Of a DNA stretch of 64,000 nt, positions 48,971-57,551 are shown in pieces (the first letter of the stretch is position 1; each line of letters opens with the position of its first letter). Source of the stretch: Marinobacterium marinum. Lineage in GTDB: Bacteria; Pseudomonadota; Gammaproteobacteria; Pseudomonadales; Balneatricaceae. The DNA lies in contig NZ_JACEMT010000031.1 of the NCBI RefSeq assembly GCF_013868415.1, positions 30,737-94,736 on the forward strand, read 5' to 3'. The notes under the pieces were generated by a model. That model was not told the origin of the DNA. It saw only the letters and a program-made list of their open reading frames with translations, and ran no database searches. A program made the translations under genes and the position numbers.

Positions 48971-49974
48971 CAGATCATTTCCTCACCGGAGCCGCCCAGC
49001 AAGATCTCGCCCTCATCGGCCAGGCGACGTGCGACTGTCAGAATCTCCTTTTGTGCCTCTTCCACTTCGGATACGCGTACCGGCCCCTTCGCATCCAGAT
49101 CATCACGCAGCAACTCGGCGGCACGCTTGGACATGTTCTTGAAGATTTTTTCCTGCAAAGAGGTATCCGCTCCCTTGAGCGCCAACACCAGACTGTCCGT
49201 GGAGATCTCACGCAGAATGACCTGAATGCCTCGATCATCGACATCCGCCAGGTTCTCGAACACGAACATCAGATCAGCAATTTCACCGGCCAGGCTTTCA
49301 TCGTTGTCACGAATACCCTCCATCAACTCCGCTTCCAGCGAAGATTCCATGAAGTTCATGATATTGGCGGCTGAACGAATCCCGCCCAGGGTACGGGACT
49401 GGCTGGCCTTGCTGCCGGTGAACTGACTTTCGAGCATATCGTTCAGTTCCTGCAGCGCCTGCGGCTGAATCCGATCCAGCGCAGCGATACGCATCAGGAC
49501 CTCCAGCCGGGCCTTTTCGTCAAAGAAGGACAACACCGCTGCCGCCTGATCGGCATCCAGGTACGCAATCACCACGGCCTGAATCTGCGGATGCTCATAG
49601 CGCAGCGCTTCGGCCACCTGTCGCGGATCCATCCAGCGCATGGTATCCAGCCCGGAAGTGTTGGTACTGAACAGAATGCGGTCGATCAGCGTCTTTGCCT
49701 TTTCCTCGCCCAGAGCCTGATTCAGCATCGCTCGGATGTAGCGATCGTTGTTGATCCCTATCCCCGTTTGATCACTGACGACATTCATGAAGTCCGACAC
49801 CACCGCTTCCACCCGCGACTGGGGGACATTATCCAGCTGCGTCATCGCTTCACCGATGCGTTGCACTTCCTTGGGCCCCAGGTGCTTGAGGATTTCGGCC
49901 GCATCCGATTCGCCCAAACTGATCAGCAAAATGGCCGCCTTCTGGATATCCGTGAGTTCGGTTTCATCGGTCAT
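48970..49974 (-). CDS. fliG: Flagellar motor switch protein FliG
   Basis: 334 residues, all-helical, three armadillo-like domains. ILLISLGESDAAEILKHLGP near the start, EHPQIQAVVIAYLD in the middle (FliM-binding EHPQ), and a C-terminal torque helix region with DLMFVFENLADVDDRGIQ. It transmits stator force to the MS ring. Its start overlaps fliF by 11 bases. Confidence 0.97.
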   Translation of the reverse strand: MTDETELTDIQKAAILLISLGESDAAEILKHLGPKEVQRIGEAMTQLDNVPQSRVEAVVSDFMNVVSDQTGIGINNDRYIRAMLNQALGEEKAKTLIDRILFSTNTSGLDTMRWMDPRQVAEALRYEHPQIQAVVIAYLDADQAAAVLSFFDEKARLEVLMRIAALDRIQPQALQELNDMLESQFTGSKASQSRTLGGIRSAANIMNFMESSLEAELMEGIRDNDESLAGEIADLMFVFENLADVDDRGIQVILREISTDSLVLALKGADTSLQEKIFKNMSKRAAELLRDDLDAKGPVRVSEVEEAQKEILTVARRLADEGEILLGGSGEEMI

Positions 49975-51652
49975 GATCGATCACCCACTGACGTACCGCT
50001 TGTGCCACTTTTTCCGGATCCTCCGCCACCATGCTGCGAATGGCATTCAATTGATAATCAAAACTTTCATTCGGGGTCGGCAGTACACCTCGGCCACCAC
50101 TGCTACCGCCCAGCGTGACCTTGTCGTCCGCCACACCGCCCCCTTCCAGGCCTTCCAAATCAGCCGAAATTTCACCGGCCGGCCCCAGGCTCAGCGGCTC
50201 CTTCTGCTTGCCGGCATCCGCCAGGCTTCTCAGGATCGGTCGCAGCACGCCCAGAATCAGCAGCAGGACAAACAAACCGGCCAACACTTGCTTGGCCAAG
50301 TCCCAGAACCAGTCCTGCTCCCAAATGGCAGGTTCTTCCATATTAATCGGTTCTGCCGGCACGAACGGCGAGTTGATAACCGTCACGCTGTCACCACGGA
50401 CCGCTGAATAGCCGACCGCATTGCGCACCAGCGCCTGCAAGCGCTGCAATTCATTTTCGGACCAGGGCTGGCGCTGGCTTTCACCGGTTTCAGCGTCAAT
50501 TCCCAGCAGATCATCCACCACCACGGCAACACTGATGCGCTTGACGACACCAGTCTGGTGGCGGGTATAACTCAACGTACGATCCAGCTCGTAATTGCGT
50601 ACTGCCTGTTCACGGCTGGATCCCTTCGCGGCCTGTAAGGCAACCGCGCCTTCCGCTCCGCCCACCATTTCTTCCGGAACGGCATTCGGCCCCGGCGGCT
50701 GATTGGACAGGGCTCCGGGCACCCCCTGAGCCGGATCACCGGATGCCCGGCGCTCATCCAGGGTGCGTTCACTGCGCAGCGCCGGCAGATCGGGGTTGTA
50801 GATTTCATCGGCCTGCTCGACTTCAGTGAAATCGATCTCGGTTGACACCTCGGCTCTGAAATTGCCCAGTCCCAGCACCGGCTGCAGTATGCTGTTGATT
50901 CGATTGACCAGAGTTTGTTCGATTTTGCGCGTGTACTCCAGCTGCTTGGCCGCCAGAACCACGTCTTCGTCCTGATCACGGGTATTGAGCAGACGGCCCT
51001 TCTGGTCCACCACCGTGACATCCTCGACCGCCAGCTCGGGTATGCTGGAAGCCACCAGACTGGCTATGGCCACCACCTGGTCCCGCGCCAACGTACGACC
51101 GGAAAACATCTCGATAAAAACGGAAGCACGGGGCTTGCGCTGATCTCGCACAAACACCGACTCTTTTGGCAAGGCCAGATGCACTCGTGCCGCCCGCACC
51201 GACAGCATGCTGCTGATCGTCCGGGCCAACTCACCTTCCAGACCACGCCGGTAACGCGCATTTTCCATGAACTGGCTGGTCCCCAGCCCCTGATCCTGGT
51301 CCAACAACTCAAAACCGACGGTTTTGTCGGCAGTAAAACCTTCGGAAGCCAGCTTAAGGCGCGCCTGATGCACATGCTCTTCAGGCACCAGGATGGCACG
51401 TCCATCAGCATCAAACTTGTACGGAACACTGAACAGCTTCAGCTGCTCGATCACCTCGTTGGCGTCGGCAAAATTGAGGTTGGAGAACAGAACGCGATAA
51501 TCCGGCTTTTGCGACCAGAGCACTACCGCGAAACCGATGGCAATGCTGGCCGCCAGCCCGACCATCAAACCCAGTTGTCGCAAAATGCCCAAACTGTTGA
51601 AGCCGGACATTAAACTGCCCTTGTTGCCCGCCTGTGTTGCCGAATTTTCCAT
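49964..51652 (-). CDS. fliF: Flagellar MS-ring protein FliF
   Basis: 562 residues. First membrane helix (about 28-48, LGLMVGLAASIAIGFAVVLW), a large periplasmic part with ring-building motifs and VSVRAARVHLALP-like sequence near residue 155, an Asn/Pro-rich beta-collar insertion, a second helix (VLAGLFVLLLILGVLRPI, about 458-478), and a cytoplasmic FliG-binding tail ending EKVAQAVRQWVIDHDR. It is the first-assembled basal body ring. It overlaps fliG. Confidence 0.97.
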   Translation of the reverse strand: MENSATQAGNKGSLMSGFNSLGILRQLGLMVGLAASIAIGFAVVLWSQKPDYRVLFSNLNFADANEVIEQLKLFSVPYKFDADGRAILVPEEHVHQARLKLASEGFTADKTVGFELLDQDQGLGTSQFMENARYRRGLEGELARTISSMLSVRAARVHLALPKESVFVRDQRKPRASVFIEMFSGRTLARDQVVAIASLVASSIPELAVEDVTVVDQKGRLLNTRDQDEDVVLAAKQLEYTRKIEQTLVNRINSILQPVLGLGNFRAEVSTEIDFTEVEQADEIYNPDLPALRSERTLDERRASGDPAQGVPGALSNQPPGPNAVPEEMVGGAEGAVALQAAKGSSREQAVRNYELDRTLSYTRHQTGVVKRISVAVVVDDLLGIDAETGESQRQPWSENELQRLQALVRNAVGYSAVRGDSVTVINSPFVPAEPINMEEPAIWEQDWFWDLAKQVLAGLFVLLLILGVLRPILRSLADAGKQKEPLSLGPAGEISADLEGLEGGGVADDKVTLGGSSGGRGVLPTPNESFDYQLNAIRSMVAEDPEKVAQAVRQWVIDHDR

Positions 51653-51674
51653 TCAATCCTAACCGTTGGCTGCC

Positions 51675-52025
51675 TTAGATCGGCATTTTCATAACATCTT
51701 CATACGCCGTCACCAGACGGTTCCGTACCTGAGTCATCGCCTGAAAAGAGACCGATGCCTTCTGTGCCTGAATCATGACCTGAGGCAGATCGACAGAGGG
51801 ATCTCCCGCTTCATAGGCATTGCGCAGCCGCGAAGCTTCCTGCTGATGTTCGTTGACCTTGTCCACGGCCCCTTTCAATAATTCAGCAAAACCACTGCTG
51901 TCGACACGACTGATCGCCGGCGTCTCAAGCTCCGGCCGGGCCATCGGGGCCACGCCCTGCTGCATCTCGGCTCTGATCGAACGCATCTGTGACAGCAGAC
52001 TGTTGATATCCGCACGCTCAACCAT
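51675..52025 (-). CDS. fliE: Flagellar rod/MS-ring adaptor FliE
   Basis: 116 residues, no signal. The C-terminal DLPQVMIQAQKASVSFQAMTQVRN in part (IQAQKASVSFQAM) and the ending AYEDVMKMPI are diagnostic of FliE, which joins the MS ring to the rod. First gene of the flagellar run; upstream there is a sigma-54-like promoter, a dyad, and the terminator of the preceding exonuclease gene. Confidence 0.95.
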   Translation of the reverse strand: MVERADINSLLSQMRSIRAEMQQGVAPMARPELETPAISRVDSSGFAELLKGAVDKVNEHQQEASRLRNAYEAGDPSVDLPQVMIQAQKASVSFQAMTQVRNRLVTAYEDVMKMPI

Positions 52026-52120
52026 GTTCTGACTCCCTGTGGCAATATTTTGACATTATAGAGACTGTTACTTGTGCATCAAGCAAGGCGGCCATGAAGT
52101 CGACAATATACTGACGCAAT

Positions 52121-52140
52121 ATGACGTTTATCCACGTCAT
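52121..52140. promoter_or_regulatory. Dyad in the fliE leader
   Basis: Perfect 7-base arms ATGACGT and ACGTCAT around a 6-base centre, ending 95 bases before the fliE start and just downstream of the predicted sigma-54 start site. It could be a protein-binding site, since some flagellar RpoN activators bind downstream of the start. No match to a specific known consensus is claimed. Confidence 0.35.
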
Positions 52141-52162
52141 TCAGGCCTTTCGAAAGAAAAGC

Positions 52163-52178
52163 AGCAAAAAGCGGGCCA
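52163..52178 (-). promoter_or_regulatory. Sigma-54-type promoter for the fliE operon
   Basis: Minus strand reads TGGCCCGCTTTTTGCT: -24 TGGC(C)CG and -12 TTGCT with exact RpoN spacing and one mismatch in the strong positions. It overlaps the 3' arm and T tract of the exonuclease terminator, so some of the match may come from that hairpin. It is the only RpoN-like match found by eye between the exonuclease gene and fliE. Confidence 0.5.
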
Positions 52179-52187
52179 AGTGCCCGC
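52171..52187 (-). terminator. Intrinsic terminator after the exonuclease gene
   Basis: Stem GCGGGC/GCCCGC with a 5-base loop, extended by three A-T pairs at the base, followed on the minus strand by TTTTT. It lies about 30 bases past the exonuclease stop. This is a typical rho-independent terminator closing the symporter-DUF294-exonuclease unit. Confidence 0.8.
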
Positions 52188-52215
52188 TTTCTATATCCTG
52201 CCCGAGTTGAAACAC

Positions 52216-52845
52216 TCAATAACTGGTGTTGGGGATAACGCCATATTTCAGACGCACATACATCAACGCAACCGTAATCGCATCCCCCAGTGCAGTGTGC
52301 CGTTCCAGCATGGGAATATCCAGCTTGCTGGAGATGGTGTCAAAGCGCAGATCGACATCCCCTCCCACATGCTTCCACTTGATGATGTCATGGTACACAT
52401 GAGACAGCTCTATCGCCTTGTTGGGCAAACCGAAACCGTAACGAGGGCGGATAAACTTGTCCAGTACACGAATATCGAAGTTGACGTAATACCCCAGAAT
52501 CGGACGGTTGCCGATAAAGGCCAGCAACTGCTCCAGAGCGTCATCCAGCTCAATGCCATCCGCCAAATCACTGGCGCGAATCTTGTGGATCTTGATCGAA
52601 TCGCCACTCAGACTTTTCGGCGGCTTCAGTTTGAGATCCAGACGCTCGCTGGTGATAACCTTGCGCCCCTTGATGCGCACGGCACCAATCGACAGAATCT
52701 CGGCCTGTTTCACATCCAGACTGGTCGTCTCACAATCCAGCGAAACAACTTCGTCGCCCTTATAGGTCTCGAACAACTCGGACCAGGGGCCTTCCCGGTG
52801 TTGACGCTTTTCGGTCAACCGCCGAATGGAGCGCGGGATGATCAT
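52216..52845 (-). CDS. DnaQ-like 3'-5' exonuclease (DEDDh)
   Basis: 209 residues. Exo I motif LDCETT (Asp and Glu), Exo II in YYVNFDIRVLD, Exo III HTALGDA with the catalytic His and Asp. It resembles epsilon-type proofreading or RNase T-like exonucleases but is a stand-alone protein. It lies 6 bases after the DUF294 gene, an arrangement common in proteobacteria with this symporter family, so it is probably functionally tied to the DUF294 protein rather than to replication. Substrate unknown. Confidence 0.85.
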   Translation of the reverse strand: MIIPRSIRRLTEKRQHREGPWSELFETYKGDEVVSLDCETTSLDVKQAEILSIGAVRIKGRKVITSERLDLKLKPPKSLSGDSIKIHKIRASDLADGIELDDALEQLLAFIGNRPILGYYVNFDIRVLDKFIRPRYGFGLPNKAIELSHVYHDIIKWKHVGGDVDLRFDTISSKLDIPMLERHTALGDAITVALMYVRLKYGVIPNTSY

Positions 52846-52850
52846 GTTGC

Positions 52851-54677
52851 CTAGCCTCCCAAATGGTAGCGCTGTGCCAAGTGTTTCTTGAATCCCTTCA
52901 CCACATGCAAGGCATCGCGCAGCAAATCACGCTCCAGCTTGTTCAGCTGCTGAAGGTCTATCTGGTTGGGGGTCGGGTCAACACCATCGTCCGCTTCTTC
53001 CGTACGCTTGATTTGCTGACGCAAACGCAGCTGGATGAACAGTGCCAGGGCTTCGGACAGGTCTCGCCCATGCTGCTCGCGCACCACCCCCTGCTCTATT
53101 AACTGCTCGATACGCTGGAACGTATTGGTCTTGATAATGCGCTGTTCCAGCGCCAGTGTACGAACCCCGTGCACTATCGGGAAAATCCCTCCCTTCTTGA
53201 TATCCAGGCGATCACGATCCTTGAGGTTACCGAAAAAAGTCAGCGGAGTATCAAACTCCACCGCCGCACGAGCAAAGTGGGAGAAAAACACGTCGTTGTT
53301 ACGCAAGTGCCGCAGAAACCAGTTCCGTGCCACCTTGAACAGGGCTTCGTTCCCGGCCACCGGCTTGGCATCCACGGCTATCGCCAGCTTCATCAAGGCA
53401 TTGCCCTCACAGGTGTCAGCCCAGTCACTCATTTTTTGGGTCCAGTCTCCTACCGAGTTGACCCACTCGGGATTGGAAACCATGATATTGCCCGGGCAGG
53501 GCGGAAAGCCGAACGAAATCAAAGTGGCACTGAAGCGCTCCATGGTTGCCTGCTTGTCGGCCCAGGCCAGATTATCGCGGAACAGCAGCGCGTTATCCTG
53601 ATCCGTTTTCATAATCTGTTCCGCTCGCCCTTCCGACCCCATTACGATCAGGCATACATGCGGCTGCATATCGGCCGGCACGGTCAAATCAAACAGTTTG
53701 GCAATGATGCGACCATTCATGGCGGCCAACAGATCCATGGTGAAGCGAATCTTGACCCCGGTGGAGATCAAGGCCTTGATCAGCTCATTCAGCCCCAATG
53801 CAGCCTCGCGCAGCTGATCAATACTGGCAGCCCGCTCAATGCGCAAGCCGATCACATGAGAGTGACTGGAGAAATAACTGAGTACATCGGTCAGCTCGAC
53901 AACCCCGACCATCTCCTGCCCGGACAACACGACCACGCGCTCAATTTGCTGCTGGGTCATCATGACCAGTGCGTTGAAAAGATAATCTTCATGGTCGATG
54001 GTCACCAGGCGGTAGCTGGCAATCTCGGACACATCCGTTTCCAGCGGACGCTGCTCAAGCACCACCGCATCCAGCAGGTCGGTCCCTGTGACCATTCCCA
54101 ACCGCCCGCCCTTGCGTGCCAGCACACAATCCGCCTTCTTGTGCCGCATCAGCTCAGTCGCTTCTCTGATGCTGACTCCCTGCTCCACCACCAAAGGGTC
54201 ACGTACCGCCGCATCCGTGATTTTAGCCAGCATGAATTCGGCCATATCCTGATTGCCGCCATGCTGGGCAACAATTTCGCGCTTGACCGCCAGGTTTTGT
54301 TGAAAGTAATCCGCAAACTGAGCATTGGATGCCATCAGTTCCAACAGGGTACGTGTTGGCAGTATGTGACAAATGCTCTCTTCTTCCGCCACGAAGTTAT
54401 GGATCGCCGTACCTCTCAGTGCCGACCAGCCACCAAAATAGTCTTCGTTTTCATAATGAACAAAGATATGCTGCGCGGCTTCATTCTCGCTGGATGCCTC
54501 GCTTTCACTGACACGCCCCTTGAGAATGATATACACACCCTCGGGTACATCACCGGCGGCAATGACCGTCTCTCCCTGCTGGTAATAGGCAATATCCAGA
54601 TGAGTGCTCAACAGGCGCTTTTCACCCTCGTTCAACAGGCTGAACGGAATGTTATCCATCTTGAAGGTATTCGGCAT
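52851..54677 (-). CDS. cNMP-binding/CBS/DUF294 nucleotidyltransferase-like protein
   Basis: 608 residues from the ATG at 54677 (MPNTFKMDNIPF) with GGAGGA before it. Domains: cyclic-nucleotide-type beta barrel (about 10-130), CBS pair (about 155-270), DUF294 nucleotidyltransferase-like domain with GSEGRAEQ and KTDQDNALL near residue 345, and a C-terminal DUF294_C helical domain (about 460-600). Sequence resembles GlnD/GlnE-type nucleotidyltransferases. It may signal energy or nucleotide state to the neighbouring symporter; that is inference from gene order. Confidence 0.85.
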   Translation of the reverse strand: MPNTFKMDNIPFSLLNEGEKRLLSTHLDIAYYQQGETVIAAGDVPEGVYIILKGRVSESEASSENEAAQHIFVHYENEDYFGGWSALRGTAIHNFVAEEESICHILPTRTLLELMASNAQFADYFQQNLAVKREIVAQHGGNQDMAEFMLAKITDAAVRDPLVVEQGVSIREATELMRHKKADCVLARKGGRLGMVTGTDLLDAVVLEQRPLETDVSEIASYRLVTIDHEDYLFNALVMMTQQQIERVVVLSGQEMVGVVELTDVLSYFSSHSHVIGLRIERAASIDQLREAALGLNELIKALISTGVKIRFTMDLLAAMNGRIIAKLFDLTVPADMQPHVCLIVMGSEGRAEQIMKTDQDNALLFRDNLAWADKQATMERFSATLISFGFPPCPGNIMVSNPEWVNSVGDWTQKMSDWADTCEGNALMKLAIAVDAKPVAGNEALFKVARNWFLRHLRNNDVFFSHFARAAVEFDTPLTFFGNLKDRDRLDIKKGGIFPIVHGVRTLALEQRIIKTNTFQRIEQLIEQGVVREQHGRDLSEALALFIQLRLRQQIKRTEEADDGVDPTPNQIDLQQLNKLERDLLRDALHVVKGFKKHLAQRYHLGG

Positions 54678-54769
54678 GCAGCTGTCCTCCTTTCCCCGCT
54701 CCCTGACCCAACAGGGGGCATGTCCCGCCATACGGACATGCCCCCATGCGCATTCACTGCGGGACCGGA

Positions 54770-56548
54770 TTAATGTACTTGAGCACCTTCAGCGCCACGG
54801 GGAATTCGGATATCTTCAACGATATGTCTGATTTCCTGCGGCGGCTCAGGCGTCATGCTGGCAACCACCATGGCGACGACAAAGTTCAGCACCATGCCGA
54901 CGGTACCAAAGCCTTCCGGAGAAATACCGAACCACCACTGATCCGCCGTTCCGCCCATGAACTTGAAATAGACGATATAGCCGATGGTGCTGATCAGACC
55001 CACCAGCATGCCCGCCACGGCACCCTGAGTATTCATGCGAGTGCTGAAAATACCCATGATAATGACCGGGAATACGGACGAGGCCGCGAGCCCGAACGCC
55101 AGCGCCACAACCTGTGCCACGAAGCCAGGCGGGTTGATGCCGAAATACCCGGCGATGATGATGGCCACAATCGCAGCCATACGGGCATACATCAGTTCCT
55201 GTTTGTCGGAAATGTTCGGGTTAATGGTTTTCTTCATCAAGTCATGTGATATCGATGTCGAAATCACCAACAGCAACCCTGCTGCCGTTGACAACGCCGC
55301 AGCCACCGCACCGGCCGCAACCAGCGCTATTACCCAGTCCGGCAGGTTGGCCACTTCCGGGTTGGCCAGCACCATGATGTCCCGGTCCACGTAAACTTCA
55401 CTGGCGTTGTCCGACGGATTGATCGTCAGTCGTTCACCATGAGCACCACGCTCGTCCACTTCATTATAGAGCGGCTTGCCGCCTTCAAAGGCGTCACCCG
55501 CCGAATAGTGCACCTTGCCGTCGCCGTTTTTGTCGACCCAGGCAATCAGCCCCGACTCTTCCCAGTTTTTGAACCAGCTCGGCATCTGCGCATACTCGAC
55601 GCCGGCATTGTCCTTGCCGTTCAGTGTTTCGATCAGATTCACGCGCCCAAAACCCGCTACCGCCGGTACGGTGGTGTACAGAATGGCGATAAAGATCAGT
55701 GCCCAACCAGCAGAAATGCGCGCATCCTTCACCCGCGGTACCGTGAAGAAACGCACAATCACGTGCGGCAAGCCGGCAGTACCACACATCAACGCCGCCG
55801 TCATGAAGAACATGTCGATGGTTGTCTTGTTGCCCTGCGTATATTCAGAGAAGCCCAGCTCAATCGACAGGTCGTTCAATGTGGTCAGCACCGACTTGCC
55901 GCTATCCAGCGTCGCACCCAGACCACTTTGTGGCAGCAGATGGCCGGTAACCTGCATGGACAGAAAAATGGCCGGCACCATGAAAGCCAGAATCAACACA
56001 CAGTATTGTGCCACCTGGGTGTAGGTGATCCCCTTCATGCCCCCCAGAACCGCATAGAAAAACACGATAATCATGCCGACGACCACGCCGGTCTCAATAT
56101 CCACGTGCAAATAGCGCGAGAACACGATGCCTACCCCGCGCATCTGCCCGGCTACGTAGGTGAACGAAATAACGATGGTACAGATCACGGCAATGGTACG
56201 TGCCGTGCTCGAATAATAGCGGTCCCCCACGAAATCGGGCACCGTAAATTTGCCGAATTTGCGCAGGTAAGGTGCCAGCAGCAGTGCCAGCAACACATAG
56301 CCGCCGGTCCAGCCCATCAGGTAAGCGGCCCCGTCACGACCGATAAAGGACACAATCCCCGCCAGGGATATGAAAGAAGCTGCCGACATCCAGTCTGCAG
56401 CCGTTGCCATGCCGTTGGCCACTGGCGGAACCCCGCCTCCAGCCACGTAAAATTCCTTGGTTGATCCTGCACGGGCCCAGATCGCGATGCCGATGTACAG
56501 TGCAAAGGAGCCACCAATAAAAATATAGGTGAGCAAGTCGAGACTCAT
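54770..56548 (-). CDS. Sodium:solute symporter large subunit, copy 2 (VC2705/ActP-like)
   Basis: 592 residues, about 13 membrane helices. N-terminal EFYVAGGGVPPVANGMATAADWMSAASFIS matches the sodium:solute symporter family near acetate permease ActP. A periplasmic insertion (about 330-395) holds DKNGDGKV (55511-55534), which looks like a calcium-binding EF-hand loop. Paired with the small DUF4212 subunit upstream, it fits the VC2705-type symporter with two subunits. Likely takes up a short-chain organic acid with Na+. DUF294 follows 92 bases downstream. Confidence 0.88.
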   Translation of the reverse strand: MSLDLLTYIFIGGSFALYIGIAIWARAGSTKEFYVAGGGVPPVANGMATAADWMSAASFISLAGIVSFIGRDGAAYLMGWTGGYVLLALLLAPYLRKFGKFTVPDFVGDRYYSSTARTIAVICTIVISFTYVAGQMRGVGIVFSRYLHVDIETGVVVGMIIVFFYAVLGGMKGITYTQVAQYCVLILAFMVPAIFLSMQVTGHLLPQSGLGATLDSGKSVLTTLNDLSIELGFSEYTQGNKTTIDMFFMTAALMCGTAGLPHVIVRFFTVPRVKDARISAGWALIFIAILYTTVPAVAGFGRVNLIETLNGKDNAGVEYAQMPSWFKNWEESGLIAWVDKNGDGKVHYSAGDAFEGGKPLYNEVDERGAHGERLTINPSDNASEVYVDRDIMVLANPEVANLPDWVIALVAAGAVAAALSTAAGLLLVISTSISHDLMKKTINPNISDKQELMYARMAAIVAIIIAGYFGINPPGFVAQVVALAFGLAASSVFPVIIMGIFSTRMNTQGAVAGMLVGLISTIGYIVYFKFMGGTADQWWFGISPEGFGTVGMVLNFVVAMVVASMTPEPPQEIRHIVEDIRIPRGAEGAQVH

Positions 56549-56575
56549 AATAAAGCCGTCCTTAACTTATTATTG

Positions 56576-56836
56576 TTATTCGTGCACGTCGTACTTTTCA
56601 TCCAGCTTGTTCATGCTGAACACATAGGCCCAAATCAGGCCGATGAACACATAGATCGCTCCCTGTTGTGCAAACCAGAAGCCAAGGGGAAAGCCGAAAA
56701 ACTGAATCTGGTCCAGCTCATCGACGAAGAGAATGCCGCAGCCATAGGAGACTGCGAACCAGATGACCATATAGGTCGAAATGATCCGTATATTTTCACG
56801 CCAGTATGAACGGGCGCTTTCGCTTTGCTCAGACAT
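56576..56836 (-). CDS. Sodium:solute symporter small subunit, copy 2 (DUF4212)
   Basis: 86 residues, two membrane helices. The pattern SYWRENIRIISTYMVIWFAVSYG with FWFAQQGAIYVFIGLIWAY in part is the DUF4212 small-subunit family found only next to VC2705-type symporters. It lies 27 bases before the large subunit. A promoter-region element shared with copy 1 lies 71-93 bases upstream. Confidence 0.88.
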   Translation of the reverse strand: MSEQSESARSYWRENIRIISTYMVIWFAVSYGCGILFVDELDQIQFFGFPLGFWFAQQGAIYVFIGLIWAYVFSMNKLDEKYDVHE

Positions 56837-56887
56837 GACACCATCCTGTTGTTGTTATTTGAGGTCACCGCCCTGTGGGTAAGCTTG

Positions 56888-56929
56888 AATCTAGCAAACC
56901 CGGGAAACTAAAGGTGCCCCGACTTTAGT
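56888..56929 (-). promoter_or_regulatory. Promoter element of symporter module 2
   Basis: CTTTAGT at 56923-56929 and ACTAAAG at 56907-56913 form a 7-base inverted repeat with 9 bases between. The 13-base ACTAAAGTCGGGG on the minus strand (56917-56929) is identical to that upstream of copy 1 (59675-59687) and sits about 80 bases before the small-subunit start in both. A possible extended -10, TGCTAGATT (56888-56896), follows. Likely a binding site of a LuxR-type regulator such as CrbR, by inference. Confidence 0.55.
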
Positions 56930-56950
56930 CGGAGCCTATTCACACGAGCA

Positions 56951-57457
56951 TCAGCGACACAGATAGCGCCGCAAAGGGGCCCCCCGTTCCAATAGCTGCA
57001 GGCTTCCGGCCAGAGGCTGGCCGCTCTCGTTCAGGACCAGCATTTCGCCGCTGTTGCAGTTCAACAGGCGCAGCTGGTGTTCAACCTGATCAACATAACT
57101 TTTTTCAAAACGGTAATGGACAAACTCCACCACCGAATCACCGGCAATCAGACGCTGGTGAATACTGTTACGATCCACCACCGAAAAACTCACCGTCATT
57201 GGCTTCAGATACGTCCAGGGCCGCCAGACCATGCTGCTGCTCTCACTGGCAACCACTTCCGCCGTTTCCGGAAGCTGTGAGCGCTTGAAATCAAACCAGG
57301 TGTACTCAATGTAGATCTGGTATGACAACATACCGATCCCGGCACAGGCCGGAATAATCCATTTGGGAAGTTTTTTTCGGCTGAGCAGTCGCAGAATCAA
57401 GGCGATTCCCGCCGCGCCCAAACCGGCAAATACCGTTGCTACCAGATTCCAGATCAT
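56951..57457 (-). CDS. Unknown membrane-anchored protein between the two symporter modules
   Basis: 168 residues, function not recognised. Two N-terminal membrane helices (about 3-25 and 32-52) with a basic loop between them, which predicts that the C-terminal domain (about 55-168) is periplasmic. That domain has MVWRPWTYLKPMTVSFSVVD and two Cys residues, one near the end (RRYLCR). It is separated from copy 1 of the symporter by a strong terminator and from the copy 2 operon by its promoter element, so it may be a single-gene unit. It could be a conserved hypothetical of this group. Confidence 0.65.
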   Translation of the reverse strand: MIWNLVATVFAGLGAAGIALILRLLSRKKLPKWIIPACAGIGMLSYQIYIEYTWFDFKRSQLPETAEVVASESSSMVWRPWTYLKPMTVSFSVVDRNSIHQRLIAGDSVVEFVHYRFEKSYVDQVEHQLRLLNCNSGEMLVLNESGQPLAGSLQLLERGAPLRRYLCR

Positions 57458-57480
57458 AGTGTCTCTGTCCTGAAAAACGT

Positions 57481-57502
57481 CGGGCTTCCGTCTGGAAGCC
57501 CG
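57481..57502 (-). terminator. Intrinsic terminator after symporter copy 1
   Basis: Perfect 9-base arms CGGGCTTCC/GGAAGCCCG with a 4-base loop, followed on the minus strand by ACGTTTTTC. It lies 49 bases after the large-subunit stop and just before the unknown gene at 56951-57457. Clear rho-independent terminator. Confidence 0.85.
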
Positions 57503-57551
57503 ATTAGGATCACGCCTTGTCAGACATCACATGCCTGCCGAGGCATTCCGC

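Noticed and set aside
53169..54773. 534-codon plus-strand open frame
   Set aside because: Antisense to the DUF294/CBS protein; His/Gln-rich translation, no ribosome site, no family match.
56923..56936. Palindrome CCGACT-TT-AGTCGG after the unknown gene as a possible terminator
   Set aside because: No T run on either strand follows it; it fits better as part of the regulatory element shared by the symporter modules.
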